Both the position numbers and the translations under genes were made by a program. A DNA stretch of 64,000 bases from Flavobacterium aquiphilum (GTDB lineage Bacteria; Bacteroidota; Bacteroidia; Flavobacteriales; Flavobacteriaceae), in contig NZ_CP114288.1 of NCBI RefSeq assembly GCF_027111335.1, positions 4,216,001 through 4,280,000 of the forward strand, written 5' to 3'. The notes under the pieces are model-generated. The model was given only the letters and a program-made list of their open reading frames with translations, searched no databases and had not been told where the DNA came from. This document shows, one piece after another, positions 36,997 to 44,588 of the stretch (positions within the stretch are counted from its first letter, which is position 1; every line of letters begins with the position of its first letter).

Positions 36997-37004
36997 TATC
37001 TTTG
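36997..37004 (+). promoter_or_regulatory. -7 promoter box of small RNA 2
   Basis: TATCTTTG, matching TAnnTTTG, with the shared block GTTAAAGTACT starting 42 bp upstream (36955). Confidence 0.55.
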
Positions 37005-37008
37005 AATA

Positions 37009-37147
37009 TGGTTTTGATTGATTAAGTATTTGCGTAAATACCGAAATATGGAGGATTATTTATTAATCAACTAAAGGGTAAGATAAGTGGAATATTGGTA
37101 AATCAAAGTCAATAATTGGAGGGCTGTAAAAAGCCCTCCTTTTTTTT
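37009..37147 (+). ncRNA. Putative structured small RNA 2 (about 140 nt), tandem copy
   Basis: Homologous to small RNA 1. The closing stem is 37012-37019 (TTTTGATT) with 37101-37108 (AATCAAAG). Against RNA 1, C-G at one position has become T-A, a compensated change. An inner hairpin, GTATTT-GCGT-AAATAC, is at 37026-37041. The terminator stem is 37118-37125 with 37132-37139, followed by eight Ts; against RNA 1, an A-T pair has become G-C. The T-run stops 22 bp before the end of the convergent NYN gene. Confidence 0.6.
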
Positions 37148-37168
37148 GTGCTTTTTTTAAGAGCCTGT

Positions 37169-37957
37169 TTAAGTGTAACGCAATCGCACATAAACGTGTT
37201 TAATTCCTTTTTTATCAGAATCCCTTTCGTCTATTTCGAGTATATCAGTAAGGGATTTGAGCAACGGGGTGAGTTTGTTGAAACCGTAGTTACGGGGATC
37301 AAATTCAGGTTTTTTCTTTACGATCAGATTTCCCACATCACCGAGGAAAGCCCAGCCGTCATCATCACAAATGGCATCGATAGTATCTTCAATCAACTCA
37401 ATGGTTTTGGCGTCAATTTTTACAGTAGTTTCTTTTTCGGTAGCTTTCTTGTTGTCTTTTATCTCAGCGGCAGAAGCCGAAGCCGATTGCTTTGGTTTTT
37501 TCTTTTTGATGGCACCTTCCAAAACCTCTATAAAAATAAATCGGTCACAGGCCACAATAAAAGGGTTAGGTGTTTTTTTCTCGCCTATACCAATCACTTT
37601 CATGCCCGATTCACGCAAGCGAATAGCCAGTCTGGTGAAATCGCTGTCACTGGAAACAATACAAAAACCATCCACTTTGTCCGAATAGAGTAAATCCATC
37701 GCATCGATTATCAATGCAGAATCGGAGGAATTTTTCCCAACCGTATAACTGTATTGTTGAATTGGTGTAATGGCATGTTCGAGCAACACTGATTTCCAGC
37801 CGTTGGCATTCGGTTTGGTCCAATCGGCATAAATCCGCTTAGTGGTTGGTGTTCCGTATTTGGCAATTTCCTCCATCATTCCTTTTACGTTGCTGTAAGG
37901 AACATTGTCGGCATCAATAAGTACAGCAAGTTTTAATTCTTTTGAATTTTGGGACAT
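37169..37957 (-). CDS. NYN-domain (LabA/DUF88) putative nuclease with OST-HTH domain
   Basis: 262 residues. The PIN-like NYN domain (about 8-150) has the acidic residues in AVLIDADNVPYSN, SDSALIIDAMDLLY and VSSDSDFTRLAIRLRE. A Lys/Ala-rich linker (about 152-180) leads to an OST-HTH/LOTUS domain (about 185-262: DTIDAICDDDGWAFLGDVGNLIVKKKPEFDPRNYGFNKLTPLL). The combination suggests an RNA-directed nuclease; LOTUS domains bind RNA, including G-quadruplexes. The substrate is unknown. The gene is convergent with the two small RNAs. A complete promoter lies upstream. Confidence 0.88.
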   Translation of the reverse strand: MSQNSKELKLAVLIDADNVPYSNVKGMMEEIAKYGTPTTKRIYADWTKPNANGWKSVLLEHAITPIQQYSYTVGKNSSDSALIIDAMDLLYSDKVDGFCIVSSDSDFTRLAIRLRESGMKVIGIGEKKTPNPFIVACDRFIFIEVLEGAIKKKKPKQSASASAAEIKDNKKATEKETTVKIDAKTIELIEDTIDAICDDDGWAFLGDVGNLIVKKKPEFDPRNYGFNKLTPLLKSLTDILEIDERDSDKKGIKHVYVRLRYT

Positions 37958-38049
37958 ACCTTCTTAAATTATTCGATTATTGGATTGTTGATTTTAATAT
38001 TTCAGATTATCATTAAAATTATTATTCTCATTTTCGATAAAACCTCTTT

Positions 38050-38082
38050 CAAATATACATTTTTTTATCGAAAATGTTCAAG
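38050..38082 (-). promoter_or_regulatory. Promoter of the NYN gene
   Basis: TATATTTG (38050-38057, minus strand) with TTG about 21 bp further upstream (38079-38081). It lies 9 bp from the edge of repeat copy D. Confidence 0.5.
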
Positions 38083-38160
38083 TCTCCGGTCCTAGCCCTG
38101 ATGGAAATGAAAAGCCTCGAGGAAATAAACCTATTTTTTCTAGTGCCGCGAGAGCGACTT

Positions 38161-38197
38161 CCTCACCCCCAGCCCCTCTCCAAAAGAGAGGGTAGCC
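38161..38197. repeat. cctcacccccagcccctctcc hairpin repeat, copy 2 (nested)
   Basis: The same frame as 36856-36892; 7-bp stem 38174-38180 with 38186-38192, ending tagcc. It lies in the hairpin loop of repeat copy D. Confidence 0.7.
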
Positions 38198-38262
38198 AAA
38201 AGCTCCTTGCGGCACTATAGAAAAAAAAGTTTATGACTGAGAGCTTGCAATGGACAGCAGGA

Positions 38263-38289
38263 CACGAGCAAAGCGAACTGACGAAGTAA
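38263..38289. repeat. 27-bp module, copy 1
   Basis: The module begins cacgagcaaagcgaactgac and ends gaagtaa. It matches 56421-56447 at 26 of 27 positions in the same chromosome orientation, though the two host repeats are in opposite orientations. Confidence 0.7.
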
Positions 38290-38396
38290 ATAGCTCCTCA
38301 CTCTCACTTCTCTAAAAATGATTTCATTAGTCATCAAAATAACTCTATTTTAAAAAAATAAATATACTTTCAAGACGCCAATACATTATAAATAAT

Positions 38397-38404
38397 TATT
38401 TTTG
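38397..38404 (+). promoter_or_regulatory. -7 promoter box for the AOS-family gene
   Basis: TATTTTTG, matching TAnnTTTG, followed in the leader by a small hairpin (tccga, gaca, tcgga). It lies 63 nt before the ATG at 38467. Confidence 0.55.
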
Positions 38405-38466
38405 CTCCCGATTCCGAGACATCGGAACAGACTTAAAACAAATAGTAGAAGAAATATATTTAGGAA

Positions 38467-39729
38467 ATGGTAAAAGATTTATTCGAAAGAATTCAAAACA
38501 ATAAAGGACCTCTAGGAAAATGGGCTTCACAAGCAGAAGGATATTATGTTTTCCCAAAATTGGAAGGAGATCTAGGGCCAAGAATGAAATTTCAAGGAAA
38601 AGATATTTTGAACTGGAGTTTGAACGACTATTTAGGTCTTGCAAACCATCCTGAAGTTCGTAAAGCCGATACTGATGCTGCTATACAGTTTGGTGCTGCT
38701 GCCCCAATGGGAGCTCGTATGATGAGCGGTCACACCAAATACCACGAGCAATTGGAACAGGAATTGGCTGCTTTTACAATGAAAGAATCAGCTTATTTAT
38801 TGAATTTCGGTTACCAGGGAATGGTTTCTATCATCGATGCTTTGGTTACAAGAAACGATGTGATTGTATATGATGTTGATGCTCACGCTTGTATTATCGA
38901 CGGTGTTCGTTTACACAGCGGAAAACGTTTTACGTACAAGCACAACGACATCGAAAGCATGGAGAAAAACTTGGCACGTGCTACAAAACTAGCCGAAACA
39001 ACTGGTGGTGGTATTTTATTTATCACCGAAGGTGTTTTTGGAATGCGCGGACAACAAGGAAAATTGAAAGAAATTGTGGCGATGAAAGAAAAATACAATT
39101 TCCGTTTACTTGTTGACGATGCACACGGTTTTGGTACACTTGGAAAAACAGGTGCCGGAGCCGGTGAAGAGCAAGGTTGCCAAGACGGAATCGATGTTTA
39201 CTTCTCGACTTTTGCCAAATCAATGGCAAATATCGGAGCTTTCGTTTCTGCAGACAAAGACGTTATCGATTATTTGAAATACAACTTGCGTTCGCAAATG
39301 TTTGCCAAAGCTTTACCAATGATCCAAACTATCGGTTCGTTGAAACGTTTGGAATTGTTGCGTCAATCTTCGGAAATCAAAGACAAACTTTGGGTAAACG
39401 TAAACGCATTGCAAAACGGTTTGAAACAAAGAGGATTCAACATTGGTGACACCAACACTTGCATCACTCCTGTTTACTTGGAAGGAAGTATCCCGGAAGC
39501 GATGGTCATGGTGAACGATTTAAGAGAAAACTACGGTATTTTCTTGTCGATCGTGGTGTATCCGGTAATCCCGAAAGGAATCATTTTATTGCGTATGATC
39601 CCTACGGCTTCTCACACTTTGCAAGACATTGACGAGACTTTGTCAGCTTTTGAAGCTATCCGTGAGAAATTAACAAACGGTACTTACAAAGAAATCGCAA
39701 GCAAAACAACTGTTGACATGGAAGCTTAA
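38467..39729 (+). CDS. Alpha-oxoamine synthase family PLP acyltransferase (capnine or sphingolipid type)
   Basis: 420 residues. The fold-type I PLP features are DDAHGFGTLGKTGAG and the Schiff-base Lys at about 251 in FSTFAKSMANIGAF; GHTKYHEQLEQELA and MIPTASHT are also typical. The family joins an amino acid to an acyl-CoA or acyl-ACP (serine palmitoyltransferase, KBL, BioF). In Flavobacterium johnsoniae a cysteate fatty acyltransferase of this family makes capnine, the base of sulfonolipids, and affects gliding. The long N-terminus (MVKDLFERIQNNKGPLGKWA) fits that group or SPT better than BioF. Single gene, own promoter, terminator. Confidence 0.85.
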   Translation: MVKDLFERIQNNKGPLGKWASQAEGYYVFPKLEGDLGPRMKFQGKDILNWSLNDYLGLANHPEVRKADTDAAIQFGAAAPMGARMMSGHTKYHEQLEQELAAFTMKESAYLLNFGYQGMVSIIDALVTRNDVIVYDVDAHACIIDGVRLHSGKRFTYKHNDIESMEKNLARATKLAETTGGGILFITEGVFGMRGQQGKLKEIVAMKEKYNFRLLVDDAHGFGTLGKTGAGAGEEQGCQDGIDVYFSTFAKSMANIGAFVSADKDVIDYLKYNLRSQMFAKALPMIQTIGSLKRLELLRQSSEIKDKLWVNVNALQNGLKQRGFNIGDTNTCITPVYLEGSIPEAMVMVNDLRENYGIFLSIVVYPVIPKGIILLRMIPTASHTLQDIDETLSAFEAIREKLTNGTYKEIASKTTVDMEA

Positions 39730-39750
39730 CAATAAGCAACCTTACATATA

Positions 39751-39790
39751 AAAATCCATCGGTCAAAAGGCTGATGGATTTTTTTTTTTT
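39751..39790 (+). terminator. Intrinsic terminator after the AOS-family gene
   Basis: Arms 39751-39760 and 39773-39782 pair over 10 bp, then a run of Ts. It runs into repeat copy C. Confidence 0.85.
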
Positions 39791-39893
39791 GGAGCAGAAC
39801 ATTAGTGCGGTTCATCAAGTTCAGTCCCGCTTTTCGTTACAATCTCTTGTGCCGAACGCCGGCACAAGAGGATTTTCTCTGCAATCGGGGCTA
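39791..39893 (-). repeat. Hairpin repeat family, copy C
   Basis: In reverse orientation: ggagcagaacatt at the left, tcccgcttttcgttacaatc, an 11-bp perfect stem (39844-39854 with 39860-39870), aggattttctctgc and atcggggcta at the right. The left end is the exact complement of the right end of copy A. Confidence 0.75.
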
Positions 39894-39979
39894 TTCTACA
39901 AGTTTATATTTTCATAAGAACCAATGCAAACAACGTATAAAAATTCTGTACTTTTATGAGCCTAAACCAAAAATGAAAA

Positions 39980-40804
39980 ATGAAAAAAATTCTTCTTTCG
40001 TCATTACTGCTGTTTTTCGTAACAATAATCACAGCCCAAAAAACAGAATACACCACAGTTACCAACATACCTTATTACAGCGAAACAATAGCCAAAACAG
40101 ATTCGTACATTAAAGAACGTTGCGTACTCGATATCTATTACCCAAAAAATATCAAAGGTTTTACCACTGTGATTTGGTTTCATGGCGGCGGTTTAACCTC
40201 CGGCAATAAAGAACTTCCAGAAGGATTAAAAGACAAAGGCTTTTGTGTCGTTTCAGTAAATTACAGACTATCACCAAAAGTAAAAGCAGAAAAATGCATT
40301 GAGGATGCAGCCGCAGCAGTAGCCTGGACATTCAAAAACATTGCATCTTACGGTGGCGATAATTCCCTGATTCTGGTTTCAGGACATTCGGCCGGTGCAT
40401 TTTTGACATTGATGGTAGGTTTGGAAAAAAAATGGTTGAAAACCTATGAGATTGACGCTAATTCTATTGCAGGATTGATTCCGTTAAGTCCCCAAACCAT
40501 TACCCATTTTGAAATCCGAAAAGAAAGAGGTATCCCTGAAACACAACCTATAGTCGATGAATTTGCACCGCTGTATCACGTTCGCGCCGATGCCCCTCCA
40601 TTATTGCTAATTACTGGCGACAGAGAAAAAGAAATGTTGGGTCGCTACGAAGAAAACGCCTATATGGCACGAATGATGAAAATTGCCGGGCATACACAAA
40701 CCACTCTATACGAATTACAAGGCTTTGGTCACAATATGACGGAACCTGCTTTCCCTATAGTCGTTCAAGAAATTAAAAGAATTACAGCGTTAAAAAAGAA
40801 ATAA
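39980..40804 (+). CDS. Exported alpha/beta hydrolase (esterase, HGGG type)
   Basis: 274 residues. The signal peptide is ILLSSLLLFFVTIITAQ (3-19). The oxyanion motif HGGGLTSG and the nucleophile motif GHSAGAF place it in the hormone-sensitive-lipase/acetylesterase group; the Asp (ITGDREKEM) and His (GFGHNMTEPAF) regions follow. It likely hydrolyses short acyl or aryl esters in the periplasm. The gene after it starts 2 bp behind its stop, so three genes (to 42172) are probably one operon. Confidence 0.88.
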   Translation: MKKILLSSLLLFFVTIITAQKTEYTTVTNIPYYSETIAKTDSYIKERCVLDIYYPKNIKGFTTVIWFHGGGLTSGNKELPEGLKDKGFCVVSVNYRLSPKVKAEKCIEDAAAAVAWTFKNIASYGGDNSLILVSGHSAGAFLTLMVGLEKKWLKTYEIDANSIAGLIPLSPQTITHFEIRKERGIPETQPIVDEFAPLYHVRADAPPLLLITGDREKEMLGRYEENAYMARMMKIAGHTQTTLYELQGFGHNMTEPAFPIVVQEIKRITALKKK

Positions 40805-40806
40805 AA

Positions 40807-41355
40807 ATGACTCCACATTTATTAATCATTCCCGGACTTGGAGATTCAAGCGAAAAACATTGGCAAAGCTTTTGGCTGCAAAAATTCCCCAATTCCACCA
40901 AAGTTATTCAAGACAATTGGGACGAACCCCAGCTCAGCGAATGGCTTGACCGTCTTTCAGAAACTATCAAAAAAACAGAAGAACCAACTATTCTAGTTGC
41001 TCACAGCTTGGCGGTTTCACTTGTAATGCACTGGATTTCAAAAAATAACAATCCAAACATTGTTGGTGCAATGCTAGTTGCCCCCGCCGATGTAGATTCT
41101 CCGGAACACACTCCTGATTTTCTGAGACACTTTTCCCCTATTCCAATCCAAACTGTGCCTTTTCCTACGCTAGTTATTGGAACCGAAAACGACACTTATA
41201 TGTCGCTTGAAAGAGCCAAAGAATTGGCTACTCACTGGGGAAGTGATTTTATAAACATTGGACAAAAAGGACATATTAATTCAGAATCTAATCTGGAATA
41301 TTGGGAAGAAGGACAAAATTATTTACAACAACTAATAGCAAAAATTAAAGGCTAA
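40807..41355 (+). CDS. RBBP9/YdeN-family alpha/beta hydrolase
   Basis: 182 residues, the usual size. It begins LLIIPGLGDSSEKHWQSFWLQKFPNS, has the nucleophile motif VAHSLAVSLVMHW, an Asp in VIGTENDTYMS and a His in IGQKGHINSESNL, so the catalytic triad of the RBBP9/YdeN serine hydrolases is complete. Cytosolic; the substrate is unknown. It lies 2 bp after the esterase and 1 bp before the sulfurtransferase. Confidence 0.9.
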   Translation: MTPHLLIIPGLGDSSEKHWQSFWLQKFPNSTKVIQDNWDEPQLSEWLDRLSETIKKTEEPTILVAHSLAVSLVMHWISKNNNPNIVGAMLVAPADVDSPEHTPDFLRHFSPIPIQTVPFPTLVIGTENDTYMSLERAKELATHWGSDFINIGQKGHINSESNLEYWEEGQNYLQQLIAKIKG

Positions 41356-41356
41356 A

Positions 41357-42172
41357 ATGACAAATCCAATAGTATCTGCACAATGGCTGCACGAACATTT
41401 AAACGATTCAAATCTTATAATACTCGAAGCACGATTGGAACAAAACCAAGCTAATTTGGTAAATCAAAATCCTAGCTTACAAATAAAAGGTGCTCGCTTA
41501 TTTGATATCAAAAATAATTTTAGCAACACAAGTAATCCGTTGCCAAACACTTTTCCGTCAGACGAACAATTCACTTCTGAAAGCCAAAAATTAGGAATCA
41601 ACTCGGATAGCACAATTGTGGTATATGATACTTTGGGAATTTATTCCAGTCCCAGAGCCTGGTGGATGTTCAAAGCGATGGGACATCCAAAAGTTTTTGT
41701 TCTAGACGGCGGACTTCCGGAATGGATTAAAGAAAGATTCCCAACCGAAAAGCAACAACAAACGACTTACTCAAAAGGCAATTTTGTGGCAAAATTTCAG
41801 CCTGAATTAATTAAAAACAAAGAACAGATACTGGAAAACATCTCTACTAAAAAAGCCGTTCTCATGGATGCGAGATCAGCTGACCGATTCCACGCCACCC
41901 ATGAAGAACCTAGAGCCGGATTAAGAAGCGGACATATTCCGGGTTCTATTAATATTCCTTTCACCGAACTGCAGCAGGACGGAAAATTCAAATCAAATGA
42001 AGAATTGAAAGAAATCCTAAAACTAAACGATCAACCTTTATATTTCACTTGTGGTTCGGGAATTACAGCCTGTATTGTCCTTCTCGCTTGTGAATTGATT
42101 TCGGACAATCCAAAAGCCGTTTACGATGGTTCCTGGACCGAATGGGGTTCAACTGATTTGCCTATAGAATAA
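41357..42172 (+). CDS. Thiosulfate/3-mercaptopyruvate sulfurtransferase (two rhodanese domains)
   Basis: 271 residues. The inactive N-terminal rhodanese domain (about 5-125) and the active C-terminal domain (about 150-270) have the loop FTCGSGITAC, with the active-site Cys near 232. The CGSGxT loop is the 3-mercaptopyruvate sulfurtransferase type. It moves sulfur from 3-mercaptopyruvate or thiosulfate to cyanide or thiols. It is the third gene of the unit and ends at a bidirectional terminator. Confidence 0.92.
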   Translation: MTNPIVSAQWLHEHLNDSNLIILEARLEQNQANLVNQNPSLQIKGARLFDIKNNFSNTSNPLPNTFPSDEQFTSESQKLGINSDSTIVVYDTLGIYSSPRAWWMFKAMGHPKVFVLDGGLPEWIKERFPTEKQQQTTYSKGNFVAKFQPELIKNKEQILENISTKKAVLMDARSADRFHATHEEPRAGLRSGHIPGSINIPFTELQQDGKFKSNEELKEILKLNDQPLYFTCGSGITACIVLLACELISDNPKAVYDGSWTEWGSTDLPIE

Positions 42173-42173
42173 T

Positions 42174-42213
42174 AAAAAGGGGATTCTGTTTTTGATAAAC
42201 GAATCCCCTTTTT
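42174..42213. terminator. Bidirectional intrinsic terminator
   Basis: Perfect 13-bp arms at 42174-42186 and 42201-42213 with A-run and T-run ends, between the convergent sulfurtransferase and SulP genes. Confidence 0.85.
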
Positions 42214-42229
42214 ATTACAAATTAATGAA

Positions 42230-43762
42230 TCATTCCACCGCCACTTTATACGTTGGATCCTCCAAAATATTCACATCAATAACAGCATCTGCATTTTGCA
42301 ATAACTGTCTGCAATTGGGGCTTAAATGACGTAACCGAATCGTTTTATTCATATTAGCATATCGTTCCGTAATTTTATTCAGTGCATCAATGGCACTCAT
42401 GTCCATAATTCGGCTTTCCTTAAAATCAATCACAACCTCATCAGGATCGTTGGCAATATCGAATTTTTCGGCAAATACAGTCGTGGATCCAAAGAAAAGC
42501 GGGCCGTATATCTCATAATGCTTCACTCCGTTTTCGTCAATATATTTTCTTGCCCGAATTCTTTTGGCACTTTCCCAAGCAAAAACCAAGGCCGATATAA
42601 TCACGCCTATCAAAACGGCCAATGCCAAATTATGCAAAACAACCGTTATCAAAGCCACGGTTACCAACACAAAAATATCATGTTTGGGCATCTTATTGAA
42701 GATTCGGAAACTAGCCCATTCAAAAGTCCCGATTGCCACCATCATCATTACCCCAACTAAAGCGGCAATTGGTAACTTTTCGATTATGGGAGCCCCAAAC
42801 AATATAATCATCAAAATTGTTATTGCAGCAATGATTCCGGACAATCGTGCCCTCGAACCTGCAGAAATATTAACTAGTGTTTGTGCAATCATCGGACAGC
42901 CGCCCATTCCAAAGAAAAAACCATTTAAAATATTGGCACTTCCCTGTGCAATACATTCTCTGTCGCTATTCCCTTTCGTATCCGTTAATTCATCCACTAA
43001 ATTCAGCGTCAACAATCCTTCCGTCAAACCGACTCCGGCCATAATTAAAGCATAAGGAAAAACAATCTGTAACGTATTAAAATCAAAAGGGACATTTGGA
43101 ATATGAAAGGGCGGAAAACCACCGCTGACAGAAGCAATATCCTTAACTGTTTTTGTGTCAATACCCAATACCAAAACCAATATAAAAACCACAAAAATAG
43201 CCACTAGCGAAGCCGGAATCTTTTTAGTCAATTTTGGAAAACCTTTCACAATGGCTATCGTCAGGGCAACCAAGCCCAACATCGTCAACAATGAATCTCC
43301 GGAAAGCCAAACACTTTCACCATTGACAACCGTTTTAAACTGTTCTATTTGCGACATAAAAATAACAATCGCCAATCCGTTTACAAAACCATACATAACG
43401 GGTTGTGGTACCAATCGGATGAATTTTCCTAATTTGAACAAACCGACAACTATTTGCAAAACTCCCGCCAAAGCAATTGCGGCAAAGACATAATCCAATC
43501 CATTAGATTTCATTAAGGCAATCAAAACGATAACCGTTGCCCCCGCCCCACCGGAAATTAAGCCAGGTCTTCCTCCAAATATGGCCGTAACCAACCCCAT
43601 TATAAAAGCAGCGTATAGCCCCACCAAAGGAGGAAAACCGGCAAGTATGGCAAAAGAAAGCGATTCGGGAATCATCGTCATCGCAACGGTAAGCCCTGCC
43701 AAAATTTCAATTTTATAATCTACTTTTTGATTGAAATTGAACAAATTAAAATATCGTTTCAT
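42230..43762 (-). CDS. SulP-family anion transporter
   Basis: 510 residues from ATG 43762. About 10-12 membrane helices (35-400) include the SulP signature region AGLTVAMTMIPESLSFAILAGFPPLVGLYAAF, and the cytoplasmic C-terminal STAS domain (about 415-510) has VVIDFKESRIMDMSAIDALNKITERY. SulP proteins move sulfate, bicarbonate or dicarboxylates. A longer frame starts at 43888, but a TATTTTTG box at 43797-43804 (minus strand) places the transcript after it, so the shorter form is used. It is convergent with the sulfurtransferase, though no functional link follows from that. Confidence 0.92.
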   Translation of the reverse strand: MKRYFNLFNFNQKVDYKIEILAGLTVAMTMIPESLSFAILAGFPPLVGLYAAFIMGLVTAIFGGRPGLISGGAGATVIVLIALMKSNGLDYVFAAIALAGVLQIVVGLFKLGKFIRLVPQPVMYGFVNGLAIVIFMSQIEQFKTVVNGESVWLSGDSLLTMLGLVALTIAIVKGFPKLTKKIPASLVAIFVVFILVLVLGIDTKTVKDIASVSGGFPPFHIPNVPFDFNTLQIVFPYALIMAGVGLTEGLLTLNLVDELTDTKGNSDRECIAQGSANILNGFFFGMGGCPMIAQTLVNISAGSRARLSGIIAAITILMIILFGAPIIEKLPIAALVGVMMMVAIGTFEWASFRIFNKMPKHDIFVLVTVALITVVLHNLALAVLIGVIISALVFAWESAKRIRARKYIDENGVKHYEIYGPLFFGSTTVFAEKFDIANDPDEVVIDFKESRIMDMSAIDALNKITERYANMNKTIRLRHLSPNCRQLLQNADAVIDVNILEDPTYKVAVE

Positions 43763-44063
43763 AAATTGAAAATACTGTTGTTTTTTTTGAGAAGTGCAAA
43801 AATAGGCTTTTAAACATGAATTCAACCCGAAAATTAACCCGAGCCGTAATCCGAATATCTTTTTTAAACAATAAACGACAAAAATCAATTATTACAGCCT
43901 ACCAACCTAAAACGACTACATTCTTTCCCCTTACCAAAAAAAATATAAACAACTAAAAAACAGACTTATACATGACTAAAATCATTAAAAAATGAGTTAA
44001 ATTCACTAACTTTACATGTTTTTTTATGCTTTTTTATTTCTCAACATTTAAAGAAAGATAATC
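43763..44063. other. 301-bp divergent region between SulP and cupin genes
   Basis: It contains the SulP -7 box (43797-43804, TATTTTTG on minus). On the plus side only the weak box TAACTTTA precedes the cupin gene. Nothing else is evident; an AT-rich run follows 43990. Confidence 0.45.
43797..43804 (-). promoter_or_regulatory. -7 promoter box for the SulP gene
   Basis: TATTTTTG on the minus strand, 34 nt before the ATG at 43762, which rejects the upstream start at 43888. Confidence 0.5.
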
Positions 44064-44465
44064 ATGAAAAGAAATTTATCCATTATGTTGGGAGGAATCT
44101 TTGCACCCTTCCTATTGTCATTTGGCGCCAATGCGCAGGATTGGAAAAACGTGAATCCAAAAATGAACCATATTTTGGCAGACACCACTTTCCTACGAGC
44201 TACTGAAGTGATACTTCAGCCAGGAGAAAAGAGCGACATGCACACACATCCCGCCCATTTCGTTTATGCACTTACTGATGGAAAATTAATTGTCCACTAC
44301 AAAGATGGCAAAACCGAAACCATAGAACTTAAAGCCGGTATGTCTGCAGTGAGCGCTCCTGAACGACCACACGTTTCTGAAAATGGAGGTACCAATACAA
44401 TTAAATTTCTGTTGGTAGAACTAAAAGAACATCCTTATGTTGAACCCAAAACCAAGAAAAAATAA
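44064..44465 (+). CDS. Exported small cupin-domain protein
   Basis: 133 residues. The signal peptide is about 2-24 (RNLSIMLGGIFAPFLLSFGANAQ). The cupin core has the two metal motifs: G-(X)-HTHPAHFVYALTDG (His-X-His then Glu/His region) and AGMSAVSAPERPHVSENGG (with the second His). Such proteins bind one metal ion and serve as dioxygenases, isomerases or sensors; here the periplasmic location is what can be said. Single gene. Confidence 0.85.
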   Translation: MKRNLSIMLGGIFAPFLLSFGANAQDWKNVNPKMNHILADTTFLRATEVILQPGEKSDMHTHPAHFVYALTDGKLIVHYKDGKTETIELKAGMSAVSAPERPHVSENGGTNTIKFLLVELKEHPYVEPKTKKK

Positions 44466-44588
44466 ACCATTCATTCACAATTCCACCCCAAAACGAAAGT
44501 AACAGCAATACATTTGACACAAATAGAAATTTGACCCTAGGTTTCTTTTTGTGCCAATTTGTAAAATTTATAACCTATTAATATTTAA

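Larger units (their letters stand above)
38091..38297 (+). repeat. Hairpin repeat family, copy D, with two nested insertions
   Basis: Frame: cctagccctgat at the left, gcttgcaatggacagcagga near 38243-38262 and aatagctcc at the right. The central hairpin has arms near 38132-38150 and 38210-38230 (tagtgccgc with gcggcacta). Inside its loop lies the cctcaccccc repeat (38161-38197), and between cagga and aatagctcc lies the 27-bp module (38263-38289). It is thus a repeat within a repeat. Confidence 0.75.

Noticed and set aside
36695..37147. tRNA, tmRNA or riboswitch in the small RNA tract
   Set aside because: No cloverleaf or CCA end, no ANDENYALAA-type tag frame, and no gene downstream on the same strand for a riboswitch to control.
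37148..37693. 181-aa plus-strand frame opposite the NYN gene
   Set aside because: The opposite strand carries clear NYN and LOTUS motifs; this frame has low-complexity Phe/Ser sequence and begins inside the RNA 2 T-run.
42564..43055. 163-aa plus-strand frame opposite the SulP gene
   Set aside because: It is the complement of membrane helices and has Ile/Thr/Lys-rich content with no domain.
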